Shown: one piece after another, positions 34,697 to 46,461 of the stretch | How positions within the stretch are numbered: position 1 is the first letter of the stretch | Layout: every line of letters starts with the position of its first letter | Assembly (NCBI RefSeq): GCF_007747215.1 | Contig: NZ_CP036273.1 | Coordinates: forward strand, 434,001 to 498,000 | DNA from: Urbifossiella limnaea | GTDB lineage: Bacteria > Planctomycetota > Planctomycetia > Gemmatales > Gemmataceae | Length of the DNA stretch: 64,000 nt | Reading direction: 5' to 3' | Position numbers and translations under genes: made by a program | Notes under the pieces: model-generated | The model's database searches: none | The model's input: the letters and a program-made list of their open reading frames with translations, nothing else | Told to the model about the DNA's origin: nothing

Positions 34697-36160
34697 TCAC
34701 CCGTGAAGCCGGGCGAGGAACTCCTCGGCGGTGCGGTGGTGGGCCGCCAGCTTTTCGCCGAGCCGGTCCTTCAACTTCGCCATCATCGCCGTCCGCGGGT
34801 TGGCCGCGAAGAAGGCGGTGTTGCGGTCCACGAACCGCCAGTACAGCGCGTCCCACACGCCGCACCACGGCCCCTTCTTGAAGTCGCTCATCTTGAGCAC
34901 GTAGTTCGACCCGCTGACGTACGGCTTGGTCGTCATCAGCCCGCCGTCGGCGTGCTGGCTCATGCCGTACACGTTCGGCACCATCACCCAGTCGTAGGCG
35001 TCCACGAACAGCTCCATGAACCACCGGTACACGGCGTCCGGCCGCACGTCGCACAGCAGCAGGAAGTTGCCGAGGATCATCAGCCGCTCGATGTGGTGGC
35101 AGTACCCGGTTCGCAGCACCCGGCGGACGACGTGGTCGACCGGGTCGATGCCGGTGGTGCCGTCGTAGAAGGCCGCGGGCACGTCGCGGGTCAGCCCCCA
35201 GAAGTTCCGCGTCCGCTGCCCGCGGCCGCGGGCGAGGTAGACGAGCCGGACGAACTCGCGCCACCCGATCACCTGGCGGACGAACCCTTCGAGCGAGTTC
35301 AGCGGGACGCGGCCGGCGCGGGCGAGGGCGGCGTCGATCACCTGCCGCGGCGCGAGGAGCCCGGTGTTGAGGACCGGCGTCAGCACCGAGTGGAACAGGA
35401 CGTCGTGGTCGGCGCGGATGGCGTCCTCGTAGTCCCCGAACCGGTCGAGCCGCCGGGCGACGAAGTCGTCGAGCCGCGCCGCCGCGCCGGCGTGGTCGGT
35501 CGGGTAGCGGAACGGCTCGTCGTCGCCGAGCGATTTCGGAAACCGGGCGCGGACGTACTCGCGCGCCTCCCGAACGAACTCGTCCTCGGGTGCGGCCGGG
35601 GCCGGCGGGACCGCTACGCCCTTCGGGAGCTTCTTGCGGTTCTCGGCGTCGAAACTCCACTTCCCGCCGACCGGCTTGCCGCCGTCCAACAGGACGCCGA
35701 GGCGCTTCCGCTGGGCGACGTAGAAGTCGGTGAAGTACAGGCTCTCCTTGCCGGCGGTGAACCGGTCGATCTCGCCCGCGGGGGTCAGGAAGTGGGGGTC
35801 GTCGAGCCGGTCGAGGCGGATGCCGCGGGCCTGCAGCCCCGCGGTCAGCCGGCGTGTCAGCCAATCGTCGCACGGGTCCACGACGCGCGCCGCCTGGACC
35901 TTCCAGCCCGCCAGGCGGGCCGCGACGGTCCCGGAGTCCGCTAACTCGGCGGCCTCGATGTAGTGGACCCGGGCGCCGGCCGCGAGCAGCCCCGCGGCGT
36001 AGCGCTTCATGCTCGTCCGGTGGAGGATCAGCTTCTGCCGGTGGAAGCGGTACTGCGTGAAGAACAGCGGGTCTTCCACGAGTACGACCGCGTCGGCCCC
36101 GGCGACCGCCGGGTGGTCGGCGAAGAGTTGGTGGGGGTAGACGAGGGCCGCGGTTCGCAT
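34697..36160 (-). CDS. Photolyase-related protein (FeS-BCP family) without FeS cysteines
   Basis: 487 residues from ATG 36160. It belongs to the deoxyribodipyrimidine photolyase-related/bacterial cryptochrome group: YPHQLF near the N-terminus, an antenna domain with VVLVEDPLFF, and the C-terminal FAD core with GYCHHIERLMILGNFLLLC, PNVYGMSQHADGGLMTTKPY and ALYWRF. Such proteins repair (6-4) photoproducts or sense blue light. In the family a Cys-rich stretch between the KMSD motif and the LYW motif binds a 4Fe-4S cluster. Here that stretch is KMSDFKKGPWCGVWDALYW, with one Cys, so the cluster is probably absent. It stands upstream-convergent to an SDR/FAD gene cluster and next to katG. Confidence 0.9.
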   Translation of the reverse strand: MRTAALVYPHQLFADHPAVAGADAVVLVEDPLFFTQYRFHRQKLILHRTSMKRYAAGLLAAGARVHYIEAAELADSGTVAARLAGWKVQAARVVDPCDDWLTRRLTAGLQARGIRLDRLDDPHFLTPAGEIDRFTAGKESLYFTDFYVAQRKRLGVLLDGGKPVGGKWSFDAENRKKLPKGVAVPPAPAAPEDEFVREAREYVRARFPKSLGDDEPFRYPTDHAGAAARLDDFVARRLDRFGDYEDAIRADHDVLFHSVLTPVLNTGLLAPRQVIDAALARAGRVPLNSLEGFVRQVIGWREFVRLVYLARGRGQRTRNFWGLTRDVPAAFYDGTTGIDPVDHVVRRVLRTGYCHHIERLMILGNFLLLCDVRPDAVYRWFMELFVDAYDWVMVPNVYGMSQHADGGLMTTKPYVSGSNYVLKMSDFKKGPWCGVWDALYWRFVDRNTAFFAANPRTAMMAKLKDRLGEKLAAHHRTAEEFLARLHG

Positions 36161-36187
36161 GGGCGCGTCGGGAGGTGGAGCAGCGGA

Positions 36188-36225
36188 GTCGGCTCCGCAA
36201 GCCCGTCGGGGCTTGCGAAGCCGAC
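36188..36225. repeat. 17-bp inverted repeat
   Basis: Arms 36188-36204 and 36209-36225 (GGGCTTGCGAAGCCGAC) pair with one mismatch around GTCG. On the minus strand it begins 15 bases after the katG stop codon and lies before the photolyase-related gene. It contains the GGGCTTGCG motif also seen at 14964 and 23172. Confidence 0.9.
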
Positions 36226-36239
36226 CCAAAGTGCCGGGG

Positions 36240-39572
<3,333 letters not shown>

Positions 39573-39848
39573 CGCGTTGCCTCCTGCGTGCGCCGGCCGC
39601 GCGCCCGGGAGAAGGGCGCGCCGGCCCGGCGTACCGTCGGTTAAACGGCCGCGGCCGGCGGGGTCAAGGGGCCGCGTCGGTCCGACGTTCATTCGTGGCA
39701 TCGACTCAATGCTTCTCCTGACCCCCCCCGGTGGGGGAGGCGGAGAATCATCCGCGGCCGGCGACCGGAGGACGCTCGTCCCGGAATTCCTGACAGATTC
39801 CCCCCCGCGTGTGCCATCCTTATTGTTACACCCCGCGGAGGAGCCGCT

Positions 39849-41921
39849 GTGACCGCCGCCACGCACCCCCCGGCCGACACCCTCAGCGCCTTCGGCCGCG
39901 GGGAATTGCCGCCCGACGAACTCGCCACCGTCGCCGACCACGTCGCGGCCTGCGCCGACTGCTGCGCCGCGCTCGGCGACGTGCGCGACGACAGCCTCGT
40001 CGGCCTGCTCCGCGAGCTGCGCACGCCCCCCGACGACCGCACGAACGCCACGCCGGCCGGGAGCACGCCGTCGGTGCTGGCCTTCCCCGACGCGCGCTCG
40101 GTGCTGGCCGACCACCCGCAGTACCGGCTGCTGGACCAGCTCGGCGAGGGCGGCATGGGCGTCGTCTTCCGGGCCGAGCACAAGGTGATGGGCCGCGTCG
40201 TCGCGCTGAAGGTGATGGCCCCGCACCTGACCGAGAAGCCGAGCGCCGTCGCCCGCTTCAAGAAGGAGGTGAGCGCCGCGGGGAGGCTGAACCACCCCAA
40301 CATCGTCACCGCCCACGACGCCGGCGAGGCGGGCGGGCTGCACTTCCTGGTGATGGAGTACGTCGAGGGCGTGAGCCTGGACAAGCTCGTGGCGAAGAAG
40401 GGGCCGCTGCCGGTCCCGCAGGCGTGCCAGTTCGTCCGGCAGGCGGCGCAGGGGCTCCAGCACGCCCACGACAAGGGGATGGTGCACCGCGACATCAAGC
40501 CGCAGAACCTGATGGTCACCCGCAAGGGGCACGTCAAGGTGCTCGACTTCGGGCTGGCGCGGTTCGCCCGCGACGCCGCCGAGCACCCGCCCGAGGGGTC
40601 GAGTGCGTCGACGCGGCTGCCGCCGACGGCGGTGACCGGCATGAACATGATCATGGGCACGCCGGACTACCTCTCCCCGGAGCAGGCCCGGTGCGCGGCC
40701 GTGGACATCCGGGCCGACGTGTACTCGCTCGGCTGCACGCTGTACTTCCTGCTCACCGGCCGGGCGCCGTTCGAGGGCGCGGGGTCGGTGTTCGACAAGA
40801 TTCTGGCGCACGCCACGGAGCCGCAGCCGTCGCTGGCCGCGACCCGGCTCGACGTGCCCGGCGGGCTGGAACTGGTGCTGGCGAAGATGACCGCGAAAGA
40901 CCCCGCGGCGCGGTTCGCCACGCCGGCCGACGTGGCCGCGGCGCTGGCCCCGTACGCCCGCGGGGAGGGCGCCGGTACGCAGCCGGTGGTCGAGGCGGCG
41001 TTCGCCCCCGCGCCGCCGGCCGTGACGCCGCCGGCCGCGTCCACGCTCGTGCCCGACCCGCCGCCGACGGACGTGATCGTGCGGGCGAGGCCGGCGAAGA
41101 AGCGGAAGAAGGCGGCGCGCTCGGCGTGGACGCCGGCCCGGTGGGCGGCGCTCGCCGGCGTGCTGGTCGCGGTGCTGATCGGCGGGCTGGTGGTGCGCGC
41201 GGCGCTGAAGAAGCCGCCGCCGACGACCGCGGCCACGACGCCGACGCCCGAGCCGCCGCGGGCGGCGGCCGCGGCGCCGCCCGCGAAGTCGGTGGCGGCG
41301 ACGAAGCCGACGGAGCCGGCGCCGAACCCGTGGCGCGGGGCGCCGCCGCAGGTGCTGTTCGTGCTGCCGACGAAGGGGCTGTACCCGCCGGACTACGCGC
41401 CGGTGCGCGAGCGGCTCGAAGCCGCGGGCGTGGGGGTGAAGGTGGCCGTCGGCCCGCCGCCGCCGTTCGGCCCGTTCGAGCCGGGGTACTCGTACCCGAA
41501 GAAGGACGGCCCGCCGACGCCGCCGGTGCGCGCCGACCTGGTGTTCGGCGCGGACATCGACCTGACGCCGGTGCGGGCGCTCGTGTTCGTCGGCGAGGAC
41601 GTGGGCGAGTTCGTCGGCCCGTCGCCGAAGGGCCAGGCGACGGGGCAGGTGATCCGCCGGGCGCGGGAGAAGAACCTGGTGATCGGCGGCATCTGCACGG
41701 GCCAGCTGGTGCTGGCGAAGCACGGCGTGCTGGACGGGAAAACGGTGGCCCGGAGCCCGTACTCGGAGCAGTACGCGGGCCGGTTCGGGGTGCCCTACCC
41801 GGCGCCGCAGTTCACGCTCGACGACGCCCCGGTGCGGACGGCCGGCCGGGTGGTGACGGCGGCCGGCCCCGAGCACGCGGCCGCGTTCGCCGACGCGCTG
41901 GCGGCGGCGCTGCGGGAGTGA
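39849..41921 (+). CDS. Ser/Thr kinase fused to an exported DJ-1/PfpI domain
   Basis: 690 residues from GTG 39849 with a GGAGGAG site. Residues 25-45 hold a His-Cys-Cys zinc-finger-like motif (HVAACADCC) of the anti-sigma type. Residues 92-370 are a PASTA-type bacterial kinase: GEGGMG, Lys121, HRDIKPQN with Asp215, and DFG at 233-235. A Pro/Ala linker and one TM helix (about 432-449) follow. Residues 500-690 form a DJ-1/PfpI (glutamine amidotransferase-like) domain, with nucleophile Cys616 in GGICTGQ and the acidic VGEDVGEF strand. The kinase would be cytoplasmic and the DJ-1 domain periplasmic, so the latter may sense a stress such as a reactive carbonyl. The combination is unusual. Confidence 0.9.
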   Translation: MTAATHPPADTLSAFGRGELPPDELATVADHVAACADCCAALGDVRDDSLVGLLRELRTPPDDRTNATPAGSTPSVLAFPDARSVLADHPQYRLLDQLGEGGMGVVFRAEHKVMGRVVALKVMAPHLTEKPSAVARFKKEVSAAGRLNHPNIVTAHDAGEAGGLHFLVMEYVEGVSLDKLVAKKGPLPVPQACQFVRQAAQGLQHAHDKGMVHRDIKPQNLMVTRKGHVKVLDFGLARFARDAAEHPPEGSSASTRLPPTAVTGMNMIMGTPDYLSPEQARCAAVDIRADVYSLGCTLYFLLTGRAPFEGAGSVFDKILAHATEPQPSLAATRLDVPGGLELVLAKMTAKDPAARFATPADVAAALAPYARGEGAGTQPVVEAAFAPAPPAVTPPAASTLVPDPPPTDVIVRARPAKKRKKAARSAWTPARWAALAGVLVAVLIGGLVVRAALKKPPPTTAATTPTPEPPRAAAAAPPAKSVAATKPTEPAPNPWRGAPPQVLFVLPTKGLYPPDYAPVRERLEAAGVGVKVAVGPPPPFGPFEPGYSYPKKDGPPTPPVRADLVFGADIDLTPVRALVFVGEDVGEFVGPSPKGQATGQVIRRAREKNLVIGGICTGQLVLAKHGVLDGKTVARSPYSEQYAGRFGVPYPAPQFTLDDAPVRTAGRVVTAAGPEHAAAFADALAAALRE

Positions 41922-41923
41922 TT

Positions 41924-41969
41924 TCGCCGCTCGCGGCGTAGCGCCGCAACGCTACGCCGCGAGCGGCGA
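41924..41969. repeat. 20-bp inverted repeat (GCGGCGTAGCG family)
   Basis: Arms 41924-41943 and 41950-41969 are exact complements around CCGCAA. The arm TCGCCGCTCGCGGCGTAGCG shares its core with the elements at 1245 and 62958. It begins three bases after the kinase stop codon. Confidence 0.95.
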
Positions 41970-41982
41970 CAGCTTTCGTCGG

Positions 41983-42011
41983 TTGCTCCGTCCTCATCAA
42001 ACCCGCATAAT
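41983..42011 (+). promoter_or_regulatory. Sigma-70-like promoter of prs
   Basis: TTGCTC (41983-41988), a 17-base spacer and CATAAT (42006-42011) stand about 33 bases before the prs start codon. Confidence 0.65.
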
Positions 42012-42043
42012 GCCGTCACCGACACGTCGGGCGGGGGGACGCG

Positions 42044-43006
42044 GTGACCGGTAACGGCGGCACTCACAAGCTCAAAATCTTCAGCGGGCGGGCCAACAAG
42101 CCGCTCGCCGAGGGCATCGCCAAGCACCTCGGGGTGCCGCTCGGGAACATCAACCTGGGCAGCTTCCCCGACGGCGAGACGATGGTCCGCATCGACGAGG
42201 ACGTGCGCGGCCGCGACGTCTTCCTGGTGCAGCCGACGTGCCCGCCGGTCAACCAGCACCTGATGGAGCTGCTGACCATGCTGGACGCGTTCAAGCGCGC
42301 CAGCCCGGCCCGCATCACGGCCGTGATCCCGTACTACGGCTACGCCCGCCAGGACCGCAAGGACACCGGCCGCGTCCCCATCACCGCCAAGCTCGTCGCC
42401 GACCTCCTCACCACCGCCGGCGCCCACCGCGTCCTCTGCCTCGACCTCCACGCCGCGCAGATCCAGGGCTTCTTCAACATCCCCGTGGACCACCTGTACG
42501 CCTCGAACGAGATCACCGCCCACGTCCGCTCGCTCGGCATCCCGGCGAACGAGCTGGTGGTGCTCAGCACCGACGAGGGGAACGTCAAGAAGGCGCTGAA
42601 GTACCAGGGCCGGCTCGGCGGGCAGATCGCCGTCGTGGACAAGCGCCGCGCCAGCGCCACCGAGACGACCGCGGCCCACCTCATCGGCGACGTGGAGGGG
42701 AAGACGGTCGTCCTGTTCGACGACATGATCTCGACCGGCAGCAGCATGGTGAAGGCGATCGAAATTGCCCGCAAGCACCGGTGCAAGAAGGTGTACGCCT
42801 GCGCGACGCACGGGCTGCTGGTGGACAAGGCGGTGAACCGGCTGCGCGACGCCGGCATCGAGCAGATCGCCATCACCGACAGCATCCCGCTGCCGGCCGA
42901 GAGGGCGCTGCCGAACATCAAGGTGATCTCGGTGGCGGCGCTGCTGGCGAACGCCATCCGCCGCATCCACGAGGACCAGTCGATCAGCGAGCTGTTCAAC
43001 GACTGA
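42044..43006 (+). CDS. prs: Ribose-phosphate pyrophosphokinase (PRPP synthase)
   Basis: 320 residues from GTG 42044. The enzyme makes PRPP from ribose 5-phosphate and ATP, feeding purine, pyrimidine, His and Trp synthesis. Family signatures are intact: KIFSGRANKPLAEGIA, FPDGETMVRIDEDVRG, PYYGYARQDRK, the LDLHAAQIQGFF metal/phosphate loop, and the PRPP loop VVLFDDMISTGSS. Length is standard for class I. It has its own promoter and follows the kinase gene after a hairpin. Directly after its stop lies a heptamer repeat. Confidence 0.97.
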   Translation: MTGNGGTHKLKIFSGRANKPLAEGIAKHLGVPLGNINLGSFPDGETMVRIDEDVRGRDVFLVQPTCPPVNQHLMELLTMLDAFKRASPARITAVIPYYGYARQDRKDTGRVPITAKLVADLLTTAGAHRVLCLDLHAAQIQGFFNIPVDHLYASNEITAHVRSLGIPANELVVLSTDEGNVKKALKYQGRLGGQIAVVDKRRASATETTAAHLIGDVEGKTVVLFDDMISTGSSMVKAIEIARKHRCKKVYACATHGLLVDKAVNRLRDAGIEQIAITDSIPLPAERALPNIKVISVAALLANAIRRIHEDQSISELFND

Positions 43007-43010
43007 CGGC

Positions 43011-43043
43011 GTTCGTCATTCGTCATTCGTCATTCGTCGTTCG
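43011..43043. repeat. Heptamer repeat (CATTCGT)n
   Basis: Four imperfect copies of a 7-base unit (GTTCGTC ATTCGTC ATTCGTC ATTCGTC, read CGAATGA on the other strand) fill the space between prs and the next gene. No complementary second arm is present here, so this is the unpaired form of the unit family found in the hairpins at 44372, 52126 and 53719. Confidence 0.85.
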
Positions 43044-43046
43044 CCG

Positions 43047-43454
43047 ATGCCCCAGCTCCCCGTCACCTGCCCGCGCTGCGACGCCGACCTGACGGTCGGG
43101 CGGGAGCTGCTCAACCGCCCGGTCGAGTGCGGGGCGTGCGGCCGGGCGTTCGTGCCGGTGATGGACCCCGGCGGCCGCGAGCCCGACGACGAGCCGCCGC
43201 GGCCGAAGCGCGGCGGCACCCCGCTGTTCGGCGTGCTGTCGCTCATCCTGGGGTTGCTCGGGATCATCACCTGCTGCCTCGGCCCGCTGTCGCTCGTCAT
43301 GAGCGCCGGCGCCGTGGTGAGCGGGCTGATCGGCCTCCGCACACGCGACGGCCGGGCGCTGGCGATCGCCGGCCTGGTGGCCGGCGGGCTGATGGTGATG
43401 CTCCGGGTGCTCGGCCTGGCGGTGGGCTGGCGCGGGGCGTTCGACCTGTGGTGA
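43047..43454 (+). CDS. Zinc-ribbon membrane protein, DUF4190-like
   Basis: 135 residues from ATG 43047. An N-terminal zinc ribbon (CPRC and CGAC at about residues 8-11 and 28-31) is followed by a Pro/Arg linker. Two TM segments come next (LFGVLSLILGLLGIITCCLG; LAIAGLVAGGLMVMLRVLGL) around a short GLIGLRTRDGRALAIAG loop, the signature of DUF4190-type membrane proteins. Function is unknown. It sits 40 bases after prs, with a heptamer repeat in between, and is followed 13 bases after its stop by the longest perfect palindrome of the window. Confidence 0.8.
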   Translation: MPQLPVTCPRCDADLTVGRELLNRPVECGACGRAFVPVMDPGGREPDDEPPRPKRGGTPLFGVLSLILGLLGIITCCLGPLSLVMSAGAVVSGLIGLRTRDGRALAIAGLVAGGLMVMLRVLGLAVGWRGAFDLW

Positions 43455-43466
43455 CGGCGGGCGGTG

Positions 43467-43550
43467 CGGCGAGCCGGGAGCGTGAGCGACCGGAGTCCGA
43501 GGCGCATCGATGCGCCTCGGACTCCGGTCGCTCACGCTCCCGGCTCGCCG
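43467..43550. repeat. Perfect 42-bp palindrome without spacer
   Basis: 43467-43508 and 43509-43550 are exact reverse complements with no loop base at all. The outer 29 bases (GGCGAGCCGGGAGCGTGAGC...) are the same as in the element at 6089-6169, with one change; the inner 12 bases (CCGAGGCGCATC) are different but still pair. It lies between two convergent genes, 13 bases after the stop of the plus-strand gene and 28 bases from the stop of the minus-strand TPR gene. Confidence 0.98.
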
Positions 43551-43577
43551 GGTTGAAGTGTCTTGTCGGGCGCCGCC

Positions 43578-44357
43578 CTACTCGCCCGGCGGCACGTCGG
43601 GCAGCGTCAGCCCCGCGCCCGGCGCCGTCGGCGGTGCCTCCAGGCGGGCCAGCGCCGCCTGCGCCATCCGCAGCGCGGGCTCCAGGTTCAGCGCCCGCTG
43701 ATACGCCGCCTTCGCCTCGTCGCGCTTCCCCTGTACCGCGAGGCAGAACCCGAGGTTCGCCTGCGCCTCGGCCGGCGTCACCGCCTTCTCGAAGCACTCG
43801 AGGGCCTCGCGCTCCTTCCCCTGCATCGCCAGCGCCAGGCCGAGGTTGTTCCACGCCCGCTTGCTCGTGCGGTCGGCGGCCACGGCCTTCCGCAGGTGGA
43901 CTTCGGCCTCGGCCCAGCGGCCGCGGTTGTAGTGGCTGTAGCCGACGTCGCACAGCAGGGCGGCGTCGCGCGGCCGCTTCTTCAGCAGCGACGTGAACTC
44001 GGCCATCGCCTTGGCCTGCTCGTCGTTGCGGTCGTACAGGATGGCGAGGCGGTGGGCGGCGCGGTCGGCCACGCTCGGGTCGAGCTGCCGGGCGCGCTCG
44101 TAGCACGCGGCGGCGTCGGCGTCCTTGCCGTCCTTCTCGAGCCCCTCGGCCATCGCCAGCGTCAGCGCCGCCGACTCGTTCGGGGCCAGCTCCGTCGCCT
44201 TCGGCGGCGCCGCCGACGCCGGACCGGTTGGGCCGCTGGGAACGAGGGGCGAATCGGTCTTGGCGGCGAGCCACGCCGGCACCCCGCCGCCGCCGGCCGT
44301 CAGGCACCCGGACGCTGGAAGCGCCAGCGCGGTGATCAGCAGAGCGATCGGACGCAT
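43578..44357 (-). CDS. TPR-repeat lipoprotein
   Basis: 259 residues from ATG 44357. A lipobox leader (ALALPASGC) gives a lipid-anchored protein. Residues about 60-250 hold five to six tetratricopeptide repeats (ADRAAHRLAILYDRNDEQAKAM, RDAALLCDVGYSHYNRGRWAEAE, SKRAWNNLGLALAMQGKEREAL, AQANLGFCLAVQGKRDEAK). TPR lipoproteins beside secretin genes often act as pilotins or assembly factors (TadD-like in Tad pili). It stands directly downstream of the secretin gene on the same strand, separated by 142 bases and a hairpin, so a TadD-like role is a reasonable inference. Confidence 0.88.
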   Translation of the reverse strand: MRPIALLITALALPASGCLTAGGGGVPAWLAAKTDSPLVPSGPTGPASAAPPKATELAPNESAALTLAMAEGLEKDGKDADAAACYERARQLDPSVADRAAHRLAILYDRNDEQAKAMAEFTSLLKKRPRDAALLCDVGYSHYNRGRWAEAEVHLRKAVAADRTSKRAWNNLGLALAMQGKEREALECFEKAVTPAEAQANLGFCLAVQGKRDEAKAAYQRALNLEPALRMAQAALARLEAPPTAPGAGLTLPDVPPGE

Positions 44358-44371
44358 AGCTCACCCGTGCT

Positions 44372-44467
44372 GCGTGAAGGGGTGACGGGGTGACGGGGTG
44401 AAGGGGTGACGAATACGCCCCCCCGGTTGTCACCCCTTCACCCCGTCACCCCGTCACCCCTTCATGC
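44372..44467. repeat. 39-bp inverted repeat with GGGGTGAC octamers
   Basis: Arms 44372-44410 and 44429-44467 pair throughout, with one G-T wobble, around an 18-base loop. The arm is four copies of the octamer GGGGTGAC (one GGGGTGAA). On the minus strand it begins 33 bases after the secretin stop codon and ends 15 bases before the TPR lipoprotein start. Confidence 0.97.
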
Positions 44468-44499
44468 GGAGCCAGTCACCTTGCCCACCCATCCGTTCG

Positions 44500-46461
44500 C
44501 TACGGCAGCGGGGTGTAGCCCGTCGGCCCGGCGAGGTTCACGCCCTCGGCCCGGTAGAACTGCTTGATCCGGCTGCAGTCGGTGCGGATCGGGCTGCGGA
44601 AGTCGCGGCAGTGGCCCTCGATCCGGCCGAACAGGTAGAACTCCACGTCCGTCGGGTCGAGGATCTCGTGCCCCGGCAGGGTGACGTGCTGGTCGGCGTC
44701 GAGCGGGCGGGCCAGTTCGGGCGTCAGGAAGATCACCAGCTCCTGCTCCCCGGCCGACGTCTTGGTGACGCCGGTGAGCTGGCCCAGCCCCGGGATGTCG
44801 CCGATGAACGGCACCCGGCTCGAATCGGCCCCGTGGTTGGTCTGGATCAGCCCGGCGACCGCCAGGGTCTCCCCTTGCCGGAGTTCGACCGTCGTGTTCA
44901 CCTGCCGGGTGTTCAGCCCGGCCACGGTCCCGCCGCCGATGTTGGTGCCGGAGTTCAGGTCGCGGCTGCTCACGGCGGCGTTCAGCACCAGCCGGATGCG
45001 GTCCCGGTCGGTGATGAACGGGGTGAAGCTCAGCTGCACCCCGTACGGGACGAACTGGACGCCCTGGAGGCCGCCGCCGCCGAACGCCCCGCCCCCGAAC
45101 CCGCCGATGATGGGGACCGGGAACTGGCCGCCGGCCAGGAAGTTGGCCGACTGCCCGTTCATGGCCACCAGGTTCGGCTCGGCCAGCGACTTGGCGTACG
45201 AGAGCGTCTTGAGGGCGGCCAGGGCGAACGGCAGCCGGCCGGCGTCGGTCACGAACGGGAGGTTGGCGATGGCCCCGCCCTGAGCAATCTGACCGCCGGC
45301 CCCGCCGAACCCGCCGAGCCCGCCGAGCCCGCTGACCCCGGGGAGGCCGCCGATCACCGGGCCGGTCTTGTTGGCGAACACCGTCAGCCCCTGGTTGGTG
45401 GTGACGGCGAAGTTCAGGCCGACGGTGCGGGCCGCGGCGCGGTTCACCTCGGCCACCACCACCCGCAGCATCACCTGCTGCTCGCCGGCGACCTCCAGCA
45501 GGTTGATGACGTTCGGCCCGCCGGCGTTGCGGAACACGTCCAGGCTCGGCGCCTGCGTGGCGCCGGTCGGGTCGGTCGGGCCGCCGGGCGGGGACAGCAC
45601 GGGGACCTGCCCGGCCACGCCGCCGCCGGCGATCGGGGTGACGCCGCCGGCGGTGCCGCCCGCGCCCTGCATGTTCGAGCGCACGACCTGGAGCACCTGC
45701 CCGCCCTGCACGAAGTCGCGGACGCGGCCGCTGACGACGAGCTTGTCGCCGAGCACGCGGAGCTTGACGCGGCTGTCGGGGAAGAACTTGTTCAGGTCCG
45801 CTTCCAGCGCCTGGTAGGCGCGGTCGAGCCGCTCCTTCGCCTCGGGGTCGGGGAAGACCCGCACGAGGTACGACAGCGACTCCGTCTTGGCCGGGTCGTT
45901 CGGGTCGGCGAACCAGATGTTGAGCACGGTCGCGCCGACGCCCTTCCCCTGGATGATGAGCTCCTTCGGCGACAGCACGTTGACGGACGCGATGCTCTCG
46001 TCGCCGGCCTGGACGCGGGCGGGCGTGCCCTTCAGCACGAGGACGCGCGTCTGCCCGGCGGCCAGGTCGAGGGTGGTCTCGGGGTCGATCAGCTTGGCCA
46101 CGTACTTGGCCAGCTTCTCCTGCGCCGCCGCGGTCAGCTTCGGCGAGCCGCCGAGGCCCGGCGGGGCGGCCGACATGAGCGGGCTGCTGAGCGGCCCGAT
46201 GTAGCCGGGGGACGGCCCCTTGCCCGCCCCGGGCAGGACGCCCGGCGCCGGCAGCGGCTGCATCGGCTGCTGGAGGACGGCCGGGGTGATCGGGCCGGGG
46301 ATGCCGAGCCGGAGCGGCTCGGGGGCCGGCGGCTGGGCGAGGCCGGCCGCGTTGCCGACGTCGAGGACCGCCGCGCCCAGCAGGAAGAGGGCGGCGAACC
46401 CGCCGACCCGGACGAGGCCGGTGCACCGCGGCACGTCGGCTGGGCAACTCGTGCGCGTCAT
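44500..46461 (-). CDS. Type II/III secretion or Tad-pilus secretin (CpaC/RcpA-like)
   Basis: 653 residues from ATG 46461. A hydrophobic leader (about 20-42) is followed by a pilus-assembly N-terminal domain at about residues 115-205 (TLDLAAGQTRVLVLKG; IQGKGVGATVLNIWF). A BON-like region comes next (YQALEADLNKFFPDSRVKLRVLGDKLVVSGRV). The secretin core contains QVMLRVVVAEVNRAAARTVGLNF, VPFIGDIPGLGQLTG and ELVIFLTPELARP. Glycine-rich loops occur in two places. Secretins form the outer-membrane gate of a pilus or secretion system. No ATPase or pilin gene is nearby; a TPR lipoprotein follows it. The final 90 residues are an unusual tail beyond the secretin domain. Confidence 0.9.
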   Translation of the reverse strand: MTRTSCPADVPRCTGLVRVGGFAALFLLGAAVLDVGNAAGLAQPPAPEPLRLGIPGPITPAVLQQPMQPLPAPGVLPGAGKGPSPGYIGPLSSPLMSAAPPGLGGSPKLTAAAQEKLAKYVAKLIDPETTLDLAAGQTRVLVLKGTPARVQAGDESIASVNVLSPKELIIQGKGVGATVLNIWFADPNDPAKTESLSYLVRVFPDPEAKERLDRAYQALEADLNKFFPDSRVKLRVLGDKLVVSGRVRDFVQGGQVLQVVRSNMQGAGGTAGGVTPIAGGGVAGQVPVLSPPGGPTDPTGATQAPSLDVFRNAGGPNVINLLEVAGEQQVMLRVVVAEVNRAAARTVGLNFAVTTNQGLTVFANKTGPVIGGLPGVSGLGGLGGFGGAGGQIAQGGAIANLPFVTDAGRLPFALAALKTLSYAKSLAEPNLVAMNGQSANFLAGGQFPVPIIGGFGGGAFGGGGLQGVQFVPYGVQLSFTPFITDRDRIRLVLNAAVSSRDLNSGTNIGGGTVAGLNTRQVNTTVELRQGETLAVAGLIQTNHGADSSRVPFIGDIPGLGQLTGVTKTSAGEQELVIFLTPELARPLDADQHVTLPGHEILDPTDVEFYLFGRIEGHCRDFRSPIRTDCSRIKQFYRAEGVNLAGPTGYTPLP

